NCBI RefSeq assembly: GCF_900163965.1
Contig: NZ_FULE01000016.1
Location: 24,883-88,882 of the forward strand
Reading direction: 5' to 3'
From: Vibrio ruber DSM 16370
GTDB lineage: Bacteria; Pseudomonadota; Gammaproteobacteria; Enterobacterales; Vibrionaceae
Length of the DNA: 64,000 nt
In this document: positions 46,060 to 55,587 of the stretch, piece after piece
How positions within the stretch are numbered: position 1 is the stretch's first letter
How the letters are laid out: each line of letters begins with the position of its first letter
Notes under the pieces: model-generated
Databases searched by the model: none
What the model saw: only the letters and a program-made list of their open reading frames with translations
Told to the model about the DNA's origin: nothing
Translations under genes and position numbers: made by a program

Positions 46060-46099
46060 TGTGACCTTGGCGACTACAACGTGTAATCGCAAGGTCACA
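46060..46099 (-). promoter_or_regulatory. Intercistronic hairpin between frdD and dcuB
   Basis: TGTGACCTTG (46060-46069) and CAAGGTCACA (46090-46099) pair perfectly; the stem extends inward through CGA/TCG with one bulged G. No T-run follows. It lies in the 69-nt gap and may set different levels of frdABCD and dcuB mRNA. Confidence 0.6.
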
Positions 46100-46109
46100 T
46101 GGGGGGGAA

Positions 46110-46475
46110 CTACCCCAGCATAAATATAAAAGTAGCAGCCATGGCTGATGCGGCAAATGCAATGGCATAACACAAAATTTTACCGACAACACCGGTATGG
46201 ATTTTCAGGTCATGCATTCCGTGGTGAACACGGTGCATGGCGTGCCACATTGGAAGGGCAATCGTGGCAATCACAAACAGTGCGCCAAGGATATGGGTTG
46301 CAAAGTCGATAACACGGTCATAGCTCAGCGCGTCTGCATCAAGCAGACCCAGTGGCCCTATAATCCCCAGTACCAAAATGGTGATTGGAGTAATCATGGC
46401 AAACCATGTACCACCGGCACCGAACAGGCCCCACCAGATTGGCTCGTCTGAACGTTTTGGATTTTGATTAATCAC
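46110..46475 (-). CDS. frdD: Fumarate reductase membrane anchor FrdD
   Basis: 13-kDa membrane anchor that, with FrdC, holds the catalytic FrdAB dimer on the inner membrane and binds menaquinone. The GTG at 46475 gives [22 protein letters not shown], nearly identical to the E. coli start, with AAGGAGG upstream; the frame is open 10 codons further but without sense. 121 residues, three membrane helices. It lies 10 nt after frdC. Confidence 0.95.
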   Translation of the reverse strand: MINQNPKRSDEPIWWGLFGAGGTWFAMITPITILVLGIIGPLGLLDADALSYDRVIDFATHILGALFVIATIALPMWHAMHRVHHGMHDLKIHTGVVGKILCYAIAFAASAMAATFIFMLG

Positions 46476-46485
46476 GCGTGCCTCC

Positions 46486-46869
46486 TTAAACGATGATGAG
46501 CACAAAAACAGAAATCACGGCAACAGCAACCCATTGGCTCAGCACGATAATTTTCTTATCAATCAGCTTGCCTTTCAGGCGCATGGGTACCACTTGTGGC
46601 ATCATGCCGAAGAACGTATGGGCATGGAACAGGCTGGCGATGAGCGCTACGATGTTGATCGCAATGACCAACGGATTCGCCATAAAGTTCAGCCAGGATT
46701 GCCATGCCTCCGGCCCTTTCACCAGACATCCCAACCCGACGGTGAGGAATAAGGTAAACAGGATTAAAGGAAGCACGGTTGCCTCACGGATCATATAAAA
46801 GCGATAGAACGGATGACTTTTCCACCATGTCCGCTTCATTTCTCTTACATAGGGCTTACGATTACTCAT
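46486..46869 (-). CDS. frdC: Fumarate reductase membrane anchor FrdC
   Basis: 15-kDa anchor subunit of fumarate reductase, partner of FrdD. It has 127 residues and three membrane helices. [32 protein letters not shown] is the conserved N-terminal region (cited only by its ends here: MSNRKPY to REATV). AGGAGG lies inside the end of frdB, 3 nt of gap, so translation is coupled. Confidence 0.95.
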   Translation of the reverse strand: MSNRKPYVREMKRTWWKSHPFYRFYMIREATVLPLILFTLFLTVGLGCLVKGPEAWQSWLNFMANPLVIAINIVALIASLFHAHTFFGMMPQVVPMRLKGKLIDKKIIVLSQWVAVAVISVFVLIIV

Positions 46870-46872
46870 CTC

Positions 46873-47613
46873 TTATGCCTCCTGAGGTTTCAACATCGCA
46901 ATGACAAAGTCCATCGACGACGCCACTTTTCCTTGGTTGACCGCTGCTGCCGGATCAACACTCTTCGGACAAACCTCAGAGCAGTAGCCGACAAAAGTAC
47001 AACCCCAGGCACCATTTTCGCCATTGATCAGTTTCATCCGCTCAGCCTGACCATGGTCACGGCTGTCGAGATTATAGCGATGCGCCAGTGTCAGAGCGGC
47101 CGGACCGATAAACTCCGGATTCAGACCAAACTGCGGACAGGCGGCATAACACAAACCACAGTTGATACAGCCGGCAAACTGTTTGTACTTTGCCATTTGC
47201 TCCGGGGTTTGCAGGTTGGTGCCGTCTTCCGGTTTGCGGTCATTACCGATGATGTAAGGTTTGATTGCTTCCAGACGCTCAATAAACGGGGTCATATCGA
47301 CAATCAAATCTTTCTCAATCGGGAAGTTTGCCAGCGGCTCGATTTTGACACCATCCGGGTAGTCGCGCAGAAAGCTTTTACAAGCGAGTTTCGGCACACC
47401 GTTGACCATCACGCCACAAGAGCCACAAATCGCCATCCGGCAAGACCAACGATAGGAGAGGTTCTTGTCCAGATGATCTTTCACATATGAAATCGTGTCG
47501 AGGATCGACATGGTTTCATTGAACGGCACTTCGAAGGACTGTAAGTAAGGCGCCTCATCTTTTTCCGGGTCATAGCGCAGAATGTCCACTTTTTGCATAC
47601 GTTGGGTGACCAT
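46873..47613 (-). CDS. frdB: Fumarate reductase iron-sulfur subunit FrdB
   Basis: Passes electrons from menaquinol to FrdA through three clusters. The 2Fe-2S ligands are C58, C63, C66 and C78; the 4Fe-4S ligands C149, C152, C155 and C159 ([12 protein letters not shown]); the 3Fe-4S ligands C205, C211 and C215 (CSEVCPK). All are present. 246 residues. GGAGAAA precedes the ATG, only 2 nt after frdA. Confidence 0.97.
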   Translation of the reverse strand: MVTQRMQKVDILRYDPEKDEAPYLQSFEVPFNETMSILDTISYVKDHLDKNLSYRWSCRMAICGSCGVMVNGVPKLACKSFLRDYPDGVKIEPLANFPIEKDLIVDMTPFIERLEAIKPYIIGNDRKPEDGTNLQTPEQMAKYKQFAGCINCGLCYAACPQFGLNPEFIGPAALTLAHRYNLDSRDHGQAERMKLINGENGAWGCTFVGYCSEVCPKSVDPAAAVNQGKVASSMDFVIAMLKPQEA

Positions 47614-47615
47614 GA

Positions 47616-49418
47616 TTATTTCTCCTCTGCGCGCTGTTTGGCTTCTTCTGCGGCGGCTTGATCAGCAGCAGCACCGTAAAGGCGGGCTTTCGGTTGTGAC
47701 TTGGTGATAGTGACATCACTGTAGTCAATCCGAGGAGCCGCATCTTGTTGATAGAATGCCAGTGAGTGCTTGAGGAAGTTCACATCGTCACGCTCGGTAC
47801 AGCCTTCATCAAGACGTTGGTGAGCACCACGGGACTCTTTACGGAGAATCGCTGAGTGAACCATCGCTTCAGCCACTTCCAGGCCATAACCAACTTCCAA
47901 AGCGTACAGCAGGTCAGTATTGAAGACTTTGCCTTTGTCTTTAATGCTGATTTTTTTATAGCGAGCTTTCAGTTCAGCCAGTTTATCAACGGCCTCTTGC
48001 ATCAGATCTTCCTGACGGTAGATCCCACATCCGGCTTCCATCGCATGACCCATTTCAGTACGGATATCGGCCCAGTTTTCATCGCCTTCTTGCTCGGTCA
48101 GTGCGGCAATCCGGTCTTCGGTGGCTTTGATTTGTGCGGCTATCGCAGCGTCATTCCATCCGGTAAAGGTCGCTGCACGTTCAACAGCGTGCTCCCCGGC
48201 AACGCGGCCGAATACCACAAATTCCGCCAGAGAGTTCGAGCCGAGACGGTTGGCACCGTGCAGACCGACGGAAGAGCATTCACCGACCGCGAATAAGCCT
48301 TGGATCCGGGTTTCGCACTGACCGTTGGTTTCAATCCCGCCCATGGTGTAGTGCACCGTCGGACGGATTGGGATTGGCTCTTTGACCGGATCGACATTGA
48401 CGTAAGCTTTGGCCAGTTCACAGATAAATGGCAGACGCTCATGCAGATAGTCTGCTCCCAGATGGCGCAGATCCAAGTGGACAACATCACCGAGAGGGTG
48501 CTTGATGGTATTGCCTTTTTGTTGCTCGTGCCAAAACGCCTGAGACACTTTGTCACGCGGGCCGAGTTCCATATATTTGTTTTTTGGCTGACCGACCGGC
48601 GTTTCCGGCCCCATACCGTAGTCTTGCAGATAACGGTAGCCGTGTTTATTGACGATAATCCCGCCTTCGCCCCGACACCCTTCGGTCATCAGGATCCCGG
48701 TACCGGGCAGACCGGTCGGGTGATATTGGACAAACTCCATATCGCGTAGCGGTACGCCGTGACGATAAGCCATTGCCATACCGTCGCCGGTGACAATGCC
48801 GCCATTGGTATTACAATGATAAACACGACCTGCGCCACCGGTTGCGAGAATAACGGATTTGGCTTTAATCGCGACTAACTCACCTTCTGCCATATGAATG
48901 GCGATCAAACCCTGCACTTGACCGTCATCGACCAACAGGTCAACAACGAAGTATTCGTCAAAGCGTTTGATTTGTGGGTATTTAATCGAGGTTTGAAACA
49001 GGGTATGCAGCATATGAAAACCGGTTTTGTCTGCGGCAAACCAGGTTCTCTCGACTTTCATCCCGCCGAAACGGCGGACATTAACCTCACCATTTTCTTT
49101 CCGGCTCCAGGGGCAGCCCCATTGCTCCATCTGGATCATTTCGCGGGTGGCATTGGCAACGAAATATTCAACGACATCTTGCTCACACAACCAGTCGCCA
49201 CCGCCAACTGTATCATTGAAGTGGTTGTCCAGACTGTCTTCTTCTTTGATGACGGCAGCAGAACCACCTTCGGCAGCCACTGAGTGAGAACGCATGGGGT
49301 AGACTTTAGAAATCAGAGCGATTTCCAGATCTGGATTTGCTTCGGTGGCAGCAATCGCAGAACGAAGTCCCGCACCGCCTGCACCAATAATTGCGATATC
49401 TGTGGTTAATGTTTTCAC
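47616..49418 (-). CDS. frdA: Fumarate reductase flavoprotein subunit FrdA
   Basis: Catalytic subunit that reduces fumarate to succinate in anaerobic respiration. It has 600 residues. The FAD-binding motif [15 protein letters not shown] is at about 10-24, the FAD-linked His lies in [12 protein letters not shown], and the active-site segments HPTGLPGTG and GGIETNGQ are intact. The start is a GTG at 49418 with GGAGGA 5 nt upstream. It heads frdABCD, followed by dcuB. A structured element at 49484-49512 lies in the leader. Confidence 0.97.
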   Translation of the reverse strand: MKTLTTDIAIIGAGGAGLRSAIAATEANPDLEIALISKVYPMRSHSVAAEGGSAAVIKEEDSLDNHFNDTVGGGDWLCEQDVVEYFVANATREMIQMEQWGCPWSRKENGEVNVRRFGGMKVERTWFAADKTGFHMLHTLFQTSIKYPQIKRFDEYFVVDLLVDDGQVQGLIAIHMAEGELVAIKAKSVILATGGAGRVYHCNTNGGIVTGDGMAMAYRHGVPLRDMEFVQYHPTGLPGTGILMTEGCRGEGGIIVNKHGYRYLQDYGMGPETPVGQPKNKYMELGPRDKVSQAFWHEQQKGNTIKHPLGDVVHLDLRHLGADYLHERLPFICELAKAYVNVDPVKEPIPIRPTVHYTMGGIETNGQCETRIQGLFAVGECSSVGLHGANRLGSNSLAEFVVFGRVAGEHAVERAATFTGWNDAAIAAQIKATEDRIAALTEQEGDENWADIRTEMGHAMEAGCGIYRQEDLMQEAVDKLAELKARYKKISIKDKGKVFNTDLLYALEVGYGLEVAEAMVHSAILRKESRGAHQRLDEGCTERDDVNFLKHSLAFYQQDAAPRIDYSDVTITKSQPKARLYGAAADQAAAEEAKQRAEEK

Positions 49419-49483
49419 AGCTATCCTCCAAGTGTAAAATAATCAATTCAAAAGTACCGAAGTACCTTCCACATCGAACAGGT

Positions 49484-49512
49484 GGTATACCGACCCATGC
49501 GGGCCGGATACC
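49484..49512 (-). promoter_or_regulatory. Stem-loop upstream of frdA
   Basis: GGTAT-A-CCG and CGGATACC arms with an inner CCC/GGG pair form a bulged hairpin about 66 nt before frdA. It may be in the leader transcript. I found no convincing FNR site (TTGAT-N4-ATCAA) in the frd upstream gap. Confidence 0.4.
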
Positions 49513-49666
49513 GATGCATTCTTGTTATTCTGAAGTGAATGCTTATTTTCCTTGGGCTGACAGTATTGCTTTTTTGGTATTGTCTGACGATTAAACGTGA
49601 CTCGGTGCTGAGCAGATACCGGACACTGATTGATTATTATGTTTAATCTCAGTTTATTATTTCAGG

Positions 49667-49687
49667 AGATGCGTCTGCGACGCATCT
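49667..49687 (-). terminator. Hairpin after the 2-hydroxycarboxylate transporter gene
   Basis: Perfect 9-bp stem AGATGCGTC (49667-49675) with GACGCATCT (49679-49687), 3-nt loop, 26 nt beyond the stop on the minus strand. No strong T-run. Confidence 0.6.
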
Positions 49688-49712
49688 TCGCCGTTCGTTT
49701 GAATGTTATTAC

Positions 49713-50993
49713 TTATTTCAATAATGTAAGAATGACGGTGGCTAGAATCAGCATAAATGCGCCGCCGATCCGCGATGAAATTTGAGCGAACGGCATTAAT
49801 TCCATCCGTCGTGACGCTGCCAGTACAGCCACATCTCCGGTGCCACCCATATTGGCCATACACAGGCCGGCAGTCAGTGCCGCTTCAATGGCGTAGAATC
49901 CCATCAGTCGGCCAACCAATGCTGCACCAACCACGGCACCAACCACGGTGGCAAAAACCATCAGGAAATATTCAACACTCAGAGAGGCGATGATCTGATT
50001 GAGATCGGTATAAGCGACCCCGATACCAACCAGCAGAGCCGGTGTGAGGTTATCGACCACAAACTTGTACCACGCATGTGCTGATTTTTCGAGTTCACGG
50101 GGGATGACGCCCATGACTTTGACGAAAGCGACAAATAAGATCATCAGAGCATAGGTGTGCATACTGATCACTTCAGTGAGCATCGTACCGACAAAAAACA
50201 TGGTAATTGCAAGCAGTGCACCAATACCCAATGTATCAACGGATGGTTTTTCGTTTGTTTCTTCTACCGATGGTTGTTGAGAGCCACGGATCAGTTGACC
50301 GTTACCGGTCAGAGACGGATAGATCGTTCCTAATTTATTCAGCAAACCCGCGATAACAATAGCCATGGCATTACCGATAGCCAGTGCCGGAACCATTTTT
50401 GACATCAGTTCTGCAGCGGTCATTGTGGTGTTACCGGACATGATTTCAACCAGAGGCACCGCACCGGCGCCCATACCCCCGCCCATGATTGGCAGTGCAA
50501 TCAGCATGATTGAATCGAAAAACCCGTCACCGACCATGAAACCGACGAGTCCGGCGAACAGAAACGCAAAAATAACGCCGCCGAAAATGACCGGAATATA
50601 TTTCAGAGCGGCTTTTTTGAGGATTTCTCTGTCCATACCTAAAATTGAACCGGTGACCAAACTGGCGATAAAGAAAGAGAGGAAGCCACCGCTTTTCATA
50701 AATGTGGTAATTGAGCCGGCAATCTGCTGCGGCATGAAGTCACTGTGGAACAGATATGAAGAACCGAAAATAATCGCGATAGCACCGCCACCAAAAAACT
50801 GGTTCAGAATGGGGGTTTTGTCCCCGATGACATTCAAAATATATCCGACGACGGCCATGACACCGATTGCGCCAATGATTCCCGTCGGCATTTTATTTTG
50901 AACCGTGGCGAGTAAAATCACGGCCGCAGCAAGCGCAAAGATAATATGAATCATGCGCTTATCTGTAGGGTTGATAGAGTTATTGGTTAACAT
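49713..50993 (-). CDS. 2-hydroxycarboxylate transporter family protein (CitS/MaeN type)
   Basis: Inner-membrane secondary transporter for malate, citrate or lactate, sodium- or proton-coupled. It has 426 residues and about 11 helices in two halves. Each half carries the GGxG re-entrant loop of the family: IMGGGMGAGAVPL in the first and NMGGTGDVAVL in the second, followed by RMELMPFAQISSRIGGA. The substrate cannot be decided; the nearby dcuSR, dcuB and frd suggest malate or citrate feeding fumarate respiration. It is on the same strand as frd but separated by a 294-nt gap with a hairpin. Confidence 0.9.
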   Translation of the reverse strand: MLTNNSINPTDKRMIHIIFALAAAVILLATVQNKMPTGIIGAIGVMAVVGYILNVIGDKTPILNQFFGGGAIAIIFGSSYLFHSDFMPQQIAGSITTFMKSGGFLSFFIASLVTGSILGMDREILKKAALKYIPVIFGGVIFAFLFAGLVGFMVGDGFFDSIMLIALPIMGGGMGAGAVPLVEIMSGNTTMTAAELMSKMVPALAIGNAMAIVIAGLLNKLGTIYPSLTGNGQLIRGSQQPSVEETNEKPSVDTLGIGALLAITMFFVGTMLTEVISMHTYALMILFVAFVKVMGVIPRELEKSAHAWYKFVVDNLTPALLVGIGVAYTDLNQIIASLSVEYFLMVFATVVGAVVGAALVGRLMGFYAIEAALTAGLCMANMGGTGDVAVLAASRRMELMPFAQISSRIGGAFMLILATVILTLLK

Positions 50994-51337
50994 AGCTTAC
51001 CTGCACCTTTTCTGTATCTGTAGGGGGTGGGTGTTTTTGATTTTGTATGGCGAGTCTATCAACACTGAGACGAAGAAAGATTGATTTTATGGCTAATGTA
51101 ACTATCTTGTGCTTTTGTAACTTTTGTTCACGGGCTGTTCATGGAAGGCGCTGTTTTTTTAATCGCCCGGTCGGTCAAAAATAAAACATGTTGCTGAGAT
51201 AATCGTCTTCACATCACGCCAACCGCTGAGTTTTTGCAATCGGTCAGGCGGCGTGCAGATGACCTCTTAAAAAGATAAGAGGTCATTGCTTATGGTCATC
51301 AATGCGGTCACAAATAACTTTTCAGGCTGCTGACAAC
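50994..51337 (-). other. Intergenic region between the chemoreceptor and the transporter
   Basis: 344 nt without a gene. ATGACCTCTTA (51259-51269) pairs perfectly with TAAGAGGTCAT (51276-51286), 6-nt loop; it lies 51 nt after the chemoreceptor stop and is the likely transcript end although a T-run is lacking. Confidence 0.6.
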
Positions 51338-52969
51338 TCAGACCGAAAACCGTTTGATTTGCGTGGCAAGCGCTTCAATATCTTTCACTGCATCTTGCAC
51401 GGATTGATTCACTGTATTTGACATCGTTTTGATCTGTTTTGACATCTCGGAAAGGTTGGCTAGGTTCGTGTTAATTTCATTGGCAACCTGACTCTGTTCA
51501 TCAGTTGCACTGGCGGTCTGTAAGGTGAGGCCTTGAATCTGATCCGAAGATAATTTCACCGAATCGAGCAGACCTTTGGTTTGAGCATTCAGGCTTTCGG
51601 TACTGGCTGCAATGTCAACGCTGGTGTTGATTGATACGACGGCATCTGAGACTTCATTCTGGAGATCGTTGATCATCTTGCGAATATCTTCAGTGGAGAG
51701 TTGGGTTTTACTGGCTAGGTTTCTGACTTCATCCGCGACTACAGCAAATCCCCGGCCTTGTTCTCCGGCTCGCGCTGCTTCAATGGCCGCATTCAGCGCC
51801 AATAAATTAGTTTGTTCAGAAATATTAAGAATCACATCTAAAACCGAGGAAATTTTTTCGGAGCTGTGAGACAAACGCTCAATCACCACTGAAGCGTGTT
51901 CAATCTGTTGAGTTAAGCTATGCAAACGCTCGGTCGAATTAAGAATGGATGCTTCTCCGTCATCCACCAGCCGGGAGAGCAATTCAACCTGCGTGGCTGT
52001 TTCCGAGGCATTCTGGGCAACATCTCTGGTGGCTGAACTCATTTCCTCGATTGCGGTGACGACCATATCCAGCGATTGATCTTCTTGGTCACTCAGAGAC
52101 GATGACTCGGCAGCAGCGTGGCTGATTTTCTTCATTTCATCCTGAATACTACCGCAACCGTTTCTGATTTGGCGGATAATATGACTGAGTTTGTCGACGA
52201 AACCATCCAGCTCTCGGCTCAGATCACCGGTTTCATCTGGTTTTTGACTATTAATCCGTCGCGTTAAGTCGCCATCACCCTGACTGATTTGATTAATGTC
52301 CGACGTAATTTTCTTAAGTGCATCGGATATTTTTTTCGGGGCAAACCAAGCCAGCATCAAGCTTGAAAATAGTACGATGATAGAAAGAATTGAGACAAAT
52401 AATTTGAATCGATCAGCATGTCGATCAATTTGTTGTCTCTCTTGTTCGGCATATTTAGTGATTAATTCTTCAGAGCCGTCATATAAATTTCTTAATGCTT
52501 TAAATGACTCAGAATTACGCGTCAAAAATAAGTTAATCGCTAAATCATGTTGTTGACTTTCGAGTGCTTTTAATACTGCGGTGTATTCTGAGTGCCATCG
52601 TTGATAAGATTTTTGAAAGGGAGAGAGGTAATTGACAATTTCTGGCTCATCTTGAGTCATTTTGATAAAAGCCTGCATTCTTTCTAAGGCCTGTTGGGCA
52701 TTGGAAAGCACTTCTTCTTTAAGCGCGGGTTGATGTGTAAGCACATCATTGTCTTTTGAAAAGATTAAAGTTGAGAGAGCAAGTCGTGATTGGTAGAGAT
52801 CCCGGTCGGCATTCTGAATGAGGTTCGCCCCCTGAGAATAACGTCCCGTATTATTCTGGATATAATTTACCAACTGATATGCTGCGACCACAACCATAAG
52901 AAAAACAATACTGAGTAATGAAAAATTAAAAGTATATCGAGCCCTTATTGTTCTCATACTAAATAGGTT
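51338..52969 (-). CDS. Methyl-accepting chemotaxis protein
   Basis: Inner-membrane chemoreceptor. From the ATG at 52969 (AAGGAG upstream; frame open to 52999) it has 543 residues: membrane segment about 15-34, a helical four-helix-bundle-type periplasmic domain about 40-185, a second membrane segment about 190-210, a HAMP domain and the signalling domain. The hairpin tip [19 protein letters not shown] is intact, and CheW/CheA contact is expected. The ligand is unknown; the receptor ends without a CheR-binding pentapeptide. Confidence 0.93.
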   Translation of the reverse strand, partial: NLFSMRTIRARYTFNFSLLSIVFLMVVVAAYQLVNYIQNNTGRYSQGANLIQNADRDLYQSRLALSTLIFSKDNDVLTHQPALKEEVLSNAQQALERMQAFIKMTQDEPEIVNYLSPFQKSYQRWHSEYTAVLKALESQQHDLAINLFLTRNSESFKALRNLYDGSEELITKYAEQERQQIDRHADRFKLFVSILSIIVLFSSLMLAWFAPKKISDALKKITSDINQISQGDGDLTRRINSQKPDETGDLSRELDGFVDKLSHIIRQIRNGCGSIQDEMKKISHAAAESSSLSDQEDQSLDMVVTAIEEMSSATRDVAQNASETATQVELLSRLVDDGEASILNSTERLHSLTQQIEHASVVIERLSHSSEKISSVLDVILNISEQTNLLALNAAIEAARAGEQGRGFAVVADEVRNLASKTQLSTEDIRKMINDLQNEVSDAVVSINTSVDIAASTESLNAQTKGLLDSVKLSSDQIQGLTLQTASATDEQSQVANEINTNLANLSEMSKQIKTMSNTVNQSVQDAVKDIEALATQIKRFSV

Positions 52970-53113
52970 CATTCTGCTTCTCCTTAGCCAAATGATCACC
53001 TAGAAAAGCTGCAAAACAGTAATTTCTTACCAATGCAGGCTAATTTATGTGATGAATTGGTTTGTTATTAATAAAATTATAACAAACCAATTCTAACAAA
53101 TAGTATAGAGCGG

Positions 53114-54019
53114 TTATTTTTTCAAGAAGTAACTGACAGTCGGTGGTATTTGTTGTGGCCTTTTGGGAGAGGCCGGTTTCACAATCAACCCGATGCCGAC
53201 TAAAAACAGCATACAAGCGACAATCTGAGCAACGTTGAGCAGCTCGGCATACATCAAATATCCGGATATCAAAGCAAATACCGGCACGAGTAAAGTCAGC
53301 GGTGCTGTCGTACTGAGCGGGTAACGAATCAGCAGCCGGTTCCAGACCCAATAGCCAAACAATGTAGTCGGATATGCCTGAAAGATAACAGCAATCGTCG
53401 TGTTCATATCCCAAGCTGTAACAGCATCTAGTAGGATGTCGGTGCCGTAAATGCTCGTTGCAAAAAGCACCAGCGGAATCGGTGCAAAGAGCATTCCCCA
53501 GACGTTAAATGCAAAAGCTTGGGTGGTTTTCGAGGCTTTGACAATCATGCCCATGATGGTCCAGCAGGAGGCTGCAATCATAATCAGCATTAACCCTTGC
53601 GGAGTTATGTTGCCGTTCGTGGCAGAAACCAAGACCAAAAGTGCCACAAGGGCTGCTGCTGCACCAGTCATTTTGCGTTTTGAAACGTGTTCTTTGTGGA
53701 TCCATACACCAGCGAGCATACTGATAAGTGCATTCGATGAAAGCAGCACTGATGACATCCCTGAAGAAAGACCCGCCGTAATTGACCAAGACGCCATTCC
53801 CCATATACCGACTCCGAATACGATGCCGTAAGCGATTAAATAACGCCAAGCCACATCGGGTCTGCGGATAAAAAATATCGCAGGTATGACGGCTAAGGTA
53901 AAGCGTGCTGCTGTCGTCAATAGCGGATGTACTTCTGTAATCCCGAGCTTAATCATTGAGAAATTAAATCCCCAAATCGCCATGACAAAAATTGCCAAAA
54001 ATAAATCGTTTCTAACCAT
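53114..54019 (-). CDS. EamA-family metabolite exporter
   Basis: Inner-membrane drug/metabolite transporter of ten helices in two EamA repeats; the closest well-known protein I recall is E. coli EamA, which exports cysteine derivatives. 301 residues from the ATG at 54019, which follows GGGGAG; a GTG one codon earlier is possible. The first repeat starts WGFNFSMIKLG, the second WTIMGMIVK. It is divergent from a MocR regulator with 93-96 nt between them, which is the usual arrangement for MocR and its target. Confidence 0.87.
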   Translation of the reverse strand: MVRNDLFLAIFVMAIWGFNFSMIKLGITEVHPLLTTAARFTLAVIPAIFFIRRPDVAWRYLIAYGIVFGVGIWGMASWSITAGLSSGMSSVLLSSNALISMLAGVWIHKEHVSKRKMTGAAAALVALLVLVSATNGNITPQGLMLIMIAASCWTIMGMIVKASKTTQAFAFNVWGMLFAPIPLVLFATSIYGTDILLDAVTAWDMNTTIAVIFQAYPTTLFGYWVWNRLLIRYPLSTTAPLTLLVPVFALISGYLMYAELLNVAQIVACMLFLVGIGLIVKPASPKRPQQIPPTVSYFLKK

Positions 54020-54058
54020 CACTGTTCTCCCCTTGACTTGAAAAACAGTATGACTCGG

Positions 54059-54106
54059 GTACAGTTAAGGGTACAGATACAATTTTTTAGATTAAAACCA
54101 GTACAG
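54059..54106. promoter_or_regulatory. Three GTACAG direct repeats in the EamA-MocR gap
   Basis: GTACAG occurs at 54059-54064, 54071-54076 and 54101-54106 (12 and 30 nt apart). MocR-type regulators such as GabR bind directly repeated motifs, so this is a good candidate operator for the divergent pair. Confidence 0.55.
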
Positions 54107-54115
54107 TGGTAGCCT

Positions 54116-55516
54116 ATGACAATGTACAAGATGATGGCGAGTCAGATTATCCGCGAGATTGAAGCGGGACAGTTGAGCGAAGGCAGCCGGCTCCCTTCGC
54201 TGCGACAGCTCGCAAAACAGCAAGCTGTCAGTATGTCTACAGCGGTGAGTTGTTATCAAGAGCTAGAATCTCAAGGTTGGATCCATGCTCGCCCTCAGGC
54301 CGGATACTATGTGTCTCCCCGTCGCCATAAATATCACACTCCGGAGTGGGCACAGTTTGTGAGCCAGGTCTCTCAGGTCAGGCAAACATCCGTTGCTCTG
54401 CCTGTACATAACGGGCCTCTCGGGATCTCAACCACCTATCTTGATGAAACGGTGCGTCATGCGCTTGAGCAGAGTTTTCGTCGTGCCAGCAAACGGCTGG
54501 GCAGGCGACTCAGTCAATATCCTCATCCGCAAGGTGACTTGTCACTGCGCCACGCACTCAGTGCTCACTTTGCTAAGATCGGGCTGCATATCAAGCCGGA
54601 TGAACTGGTGATTACCTCCGGATGTATGCCGGCCATTAAGTCGGCAGTCGAAGCCTGTACGCAAGTGGGGGACGCCATTGCAATCAGCTCTCCTTGCTTT
54701 AGTGGCATTTTAGATTTACTCGGACAAATGGGGCGTCAGATTGTCGAGATCCCATCACTGGACGAAGGTATCGATCTGGAACAACTGGAACAACATTTAC
54801 AGCAGGGGAGTGTCAAGGCGGGGATTTTCTGCACGTCACATATGAATCCGCAGGGGATCACCATGTCTGCCCGGCAGAAGCAGAAGCTGGCAGCCTTGGC
54901 AAACCACTATCAAGTACCGATGATCGAAGATGACGTCTATCTTGAGCTTTCTTATGGCGAGCATACACCTTTGCCTGCGAAGTATTACGATCAGGGCGGT
55001 TATATTCTGTGGTGCGGGTCAATATCGAAAAGCCTGTCACCGAGCTATCGTTTGGGGTGGTGTTTGCCCGGACGATTTAGCAAGAATTATGTCGATCAAC
55101 ATACGGCTTCTTTTTTTGGCGTCTCTTTGCCGATTCAGCTCGCTGTGGCTGATTTTATTGAGTCCGGCCACTATGCCAAGCAACTGAAACACCGTCGCAG
55201 CCGATTACTCAACCTCAGACAAGCGTATCTCAGTTTTTTATCGGCACGTTTGCCTGACAAGGTAAAAATGAGCAATCCGCAAGGCGGTATGGTGCTCTGG
55301 TTACAGGTGCCGGATTTGAATGTCACTCAGTTTATGGCGTTGCTGGAGGAATATCAGATTGATATTCGTCTGGGGCAGCAATTCAGTACGCTATCGCTCT
55401 ATAACGATTGCTTAAGAATTAATATTGGCTTTGAACTCACCCCCGAGGTTGAGCAGGAGTTAAATCTCTTGGTCGAGGCGATCCGGCAATCAAGCGGAGT
55501 CGGTGATGATGTGTGA
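54116..55516 (+). CDS. MocR-type regulator (GntR helix-turn-helix plus PLP aminotransferase-like domain)
   Basis: Transcriptional regulator that uses a pyridoxal-phosphate fold as sensor. Residues about 1-70 are a GntR winged helix (LPSLRQLAKQQAVSMSTAVSCYQEL); about 90-455 are an aminotransferase class I fold with the PLP lysine in SISKSLSPSYRLGW and EDDVYLELSY. The 466 residues are typical. The ligand is unknown. It is divergent from the EamA exporter, its likely target, and ends at a hairpin shared with ppsA. Confidence 0.9.
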   Translation: MTMYKMMASQIIREIEAGQLSEGSRLPSLRQLAKQQAVSMSTAVSCYQELESQGWIHARPQAGYYVSPRRHKYHTPEWAQFVSQVSQVRQTSVALPVHNGPLGISTTYLDETVRHALEQSFRRASKRLGRRLSQYPHPQGDLSLRHALSAHFAKIGLHIKPDELVITSGCMPAIKSAVEACTQVGDAIAISSPCFSGILDLLGQMGRQIVEIPSLDEGIDLEQLEQHLQQGSVKAGIFCTSHMNPQGITMSARQKQKLAALANHYQVPMIEDDVYLELSYGEHTPLPAKYYDQGGYILWCGSISKSLSPSYRLGWCLPGRFSKNYVDQHTASFFGVSLPIQLAVADFIESGHYAKQLKHRRSRLLNLRQAYLSFLSARLPDKVKMSNPQGGMVLWLQVPDLNVTQFMALLEEYQIDIRLGQQFSTLSLYNDCLRINIGFELTPEVEQELNLLVEAIRQSSGVGDDV

Positions 55517-55528
55517 GTGAAAATTAAA

Positions 55529-55550
55529 TCGGGCACTCAAGAGTGCCCGA
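55529..55550. terminator. Terminator between MocR regulator and ppsA (convergent)
   Basis: Perfect 10-bp stem TCGGGCACTC (55529-55538) with GAGTGCCCGA (55541-55550). On the minus strand TTTAATTTT follows, which fits a terminator for ppsA. Confidence 0.8.
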
Positions 55551-55587
55551 TGCGATTAAGACGTTTTAGAAACAGCGACATCTGCCA

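Noticed and set aside
46813..47490. 225-codon open frame opposite frdB and frdC
   Set aside because: Antisense shadow of two unmistakable fumarate reductase genes; composition mirrors their codons.
47856..49287. Long open frames opposite frdA (129-149 codons)
   Set aside because: Antisense shadows of frdA; no independent signals.
49419..49712. FNR site before frdA
   Set aside because: TTGATTAT-type half-sites occur but no TTGAT-N4-ATCAA match, so I do not call one.
50365..50901. 178-codon open frame opposite the 2-hydroxycarboxylate transporter
   Set aside because: Antisense shadow, rich in Pro/Ile/Ser as expected from reversed membrane-protein codons.
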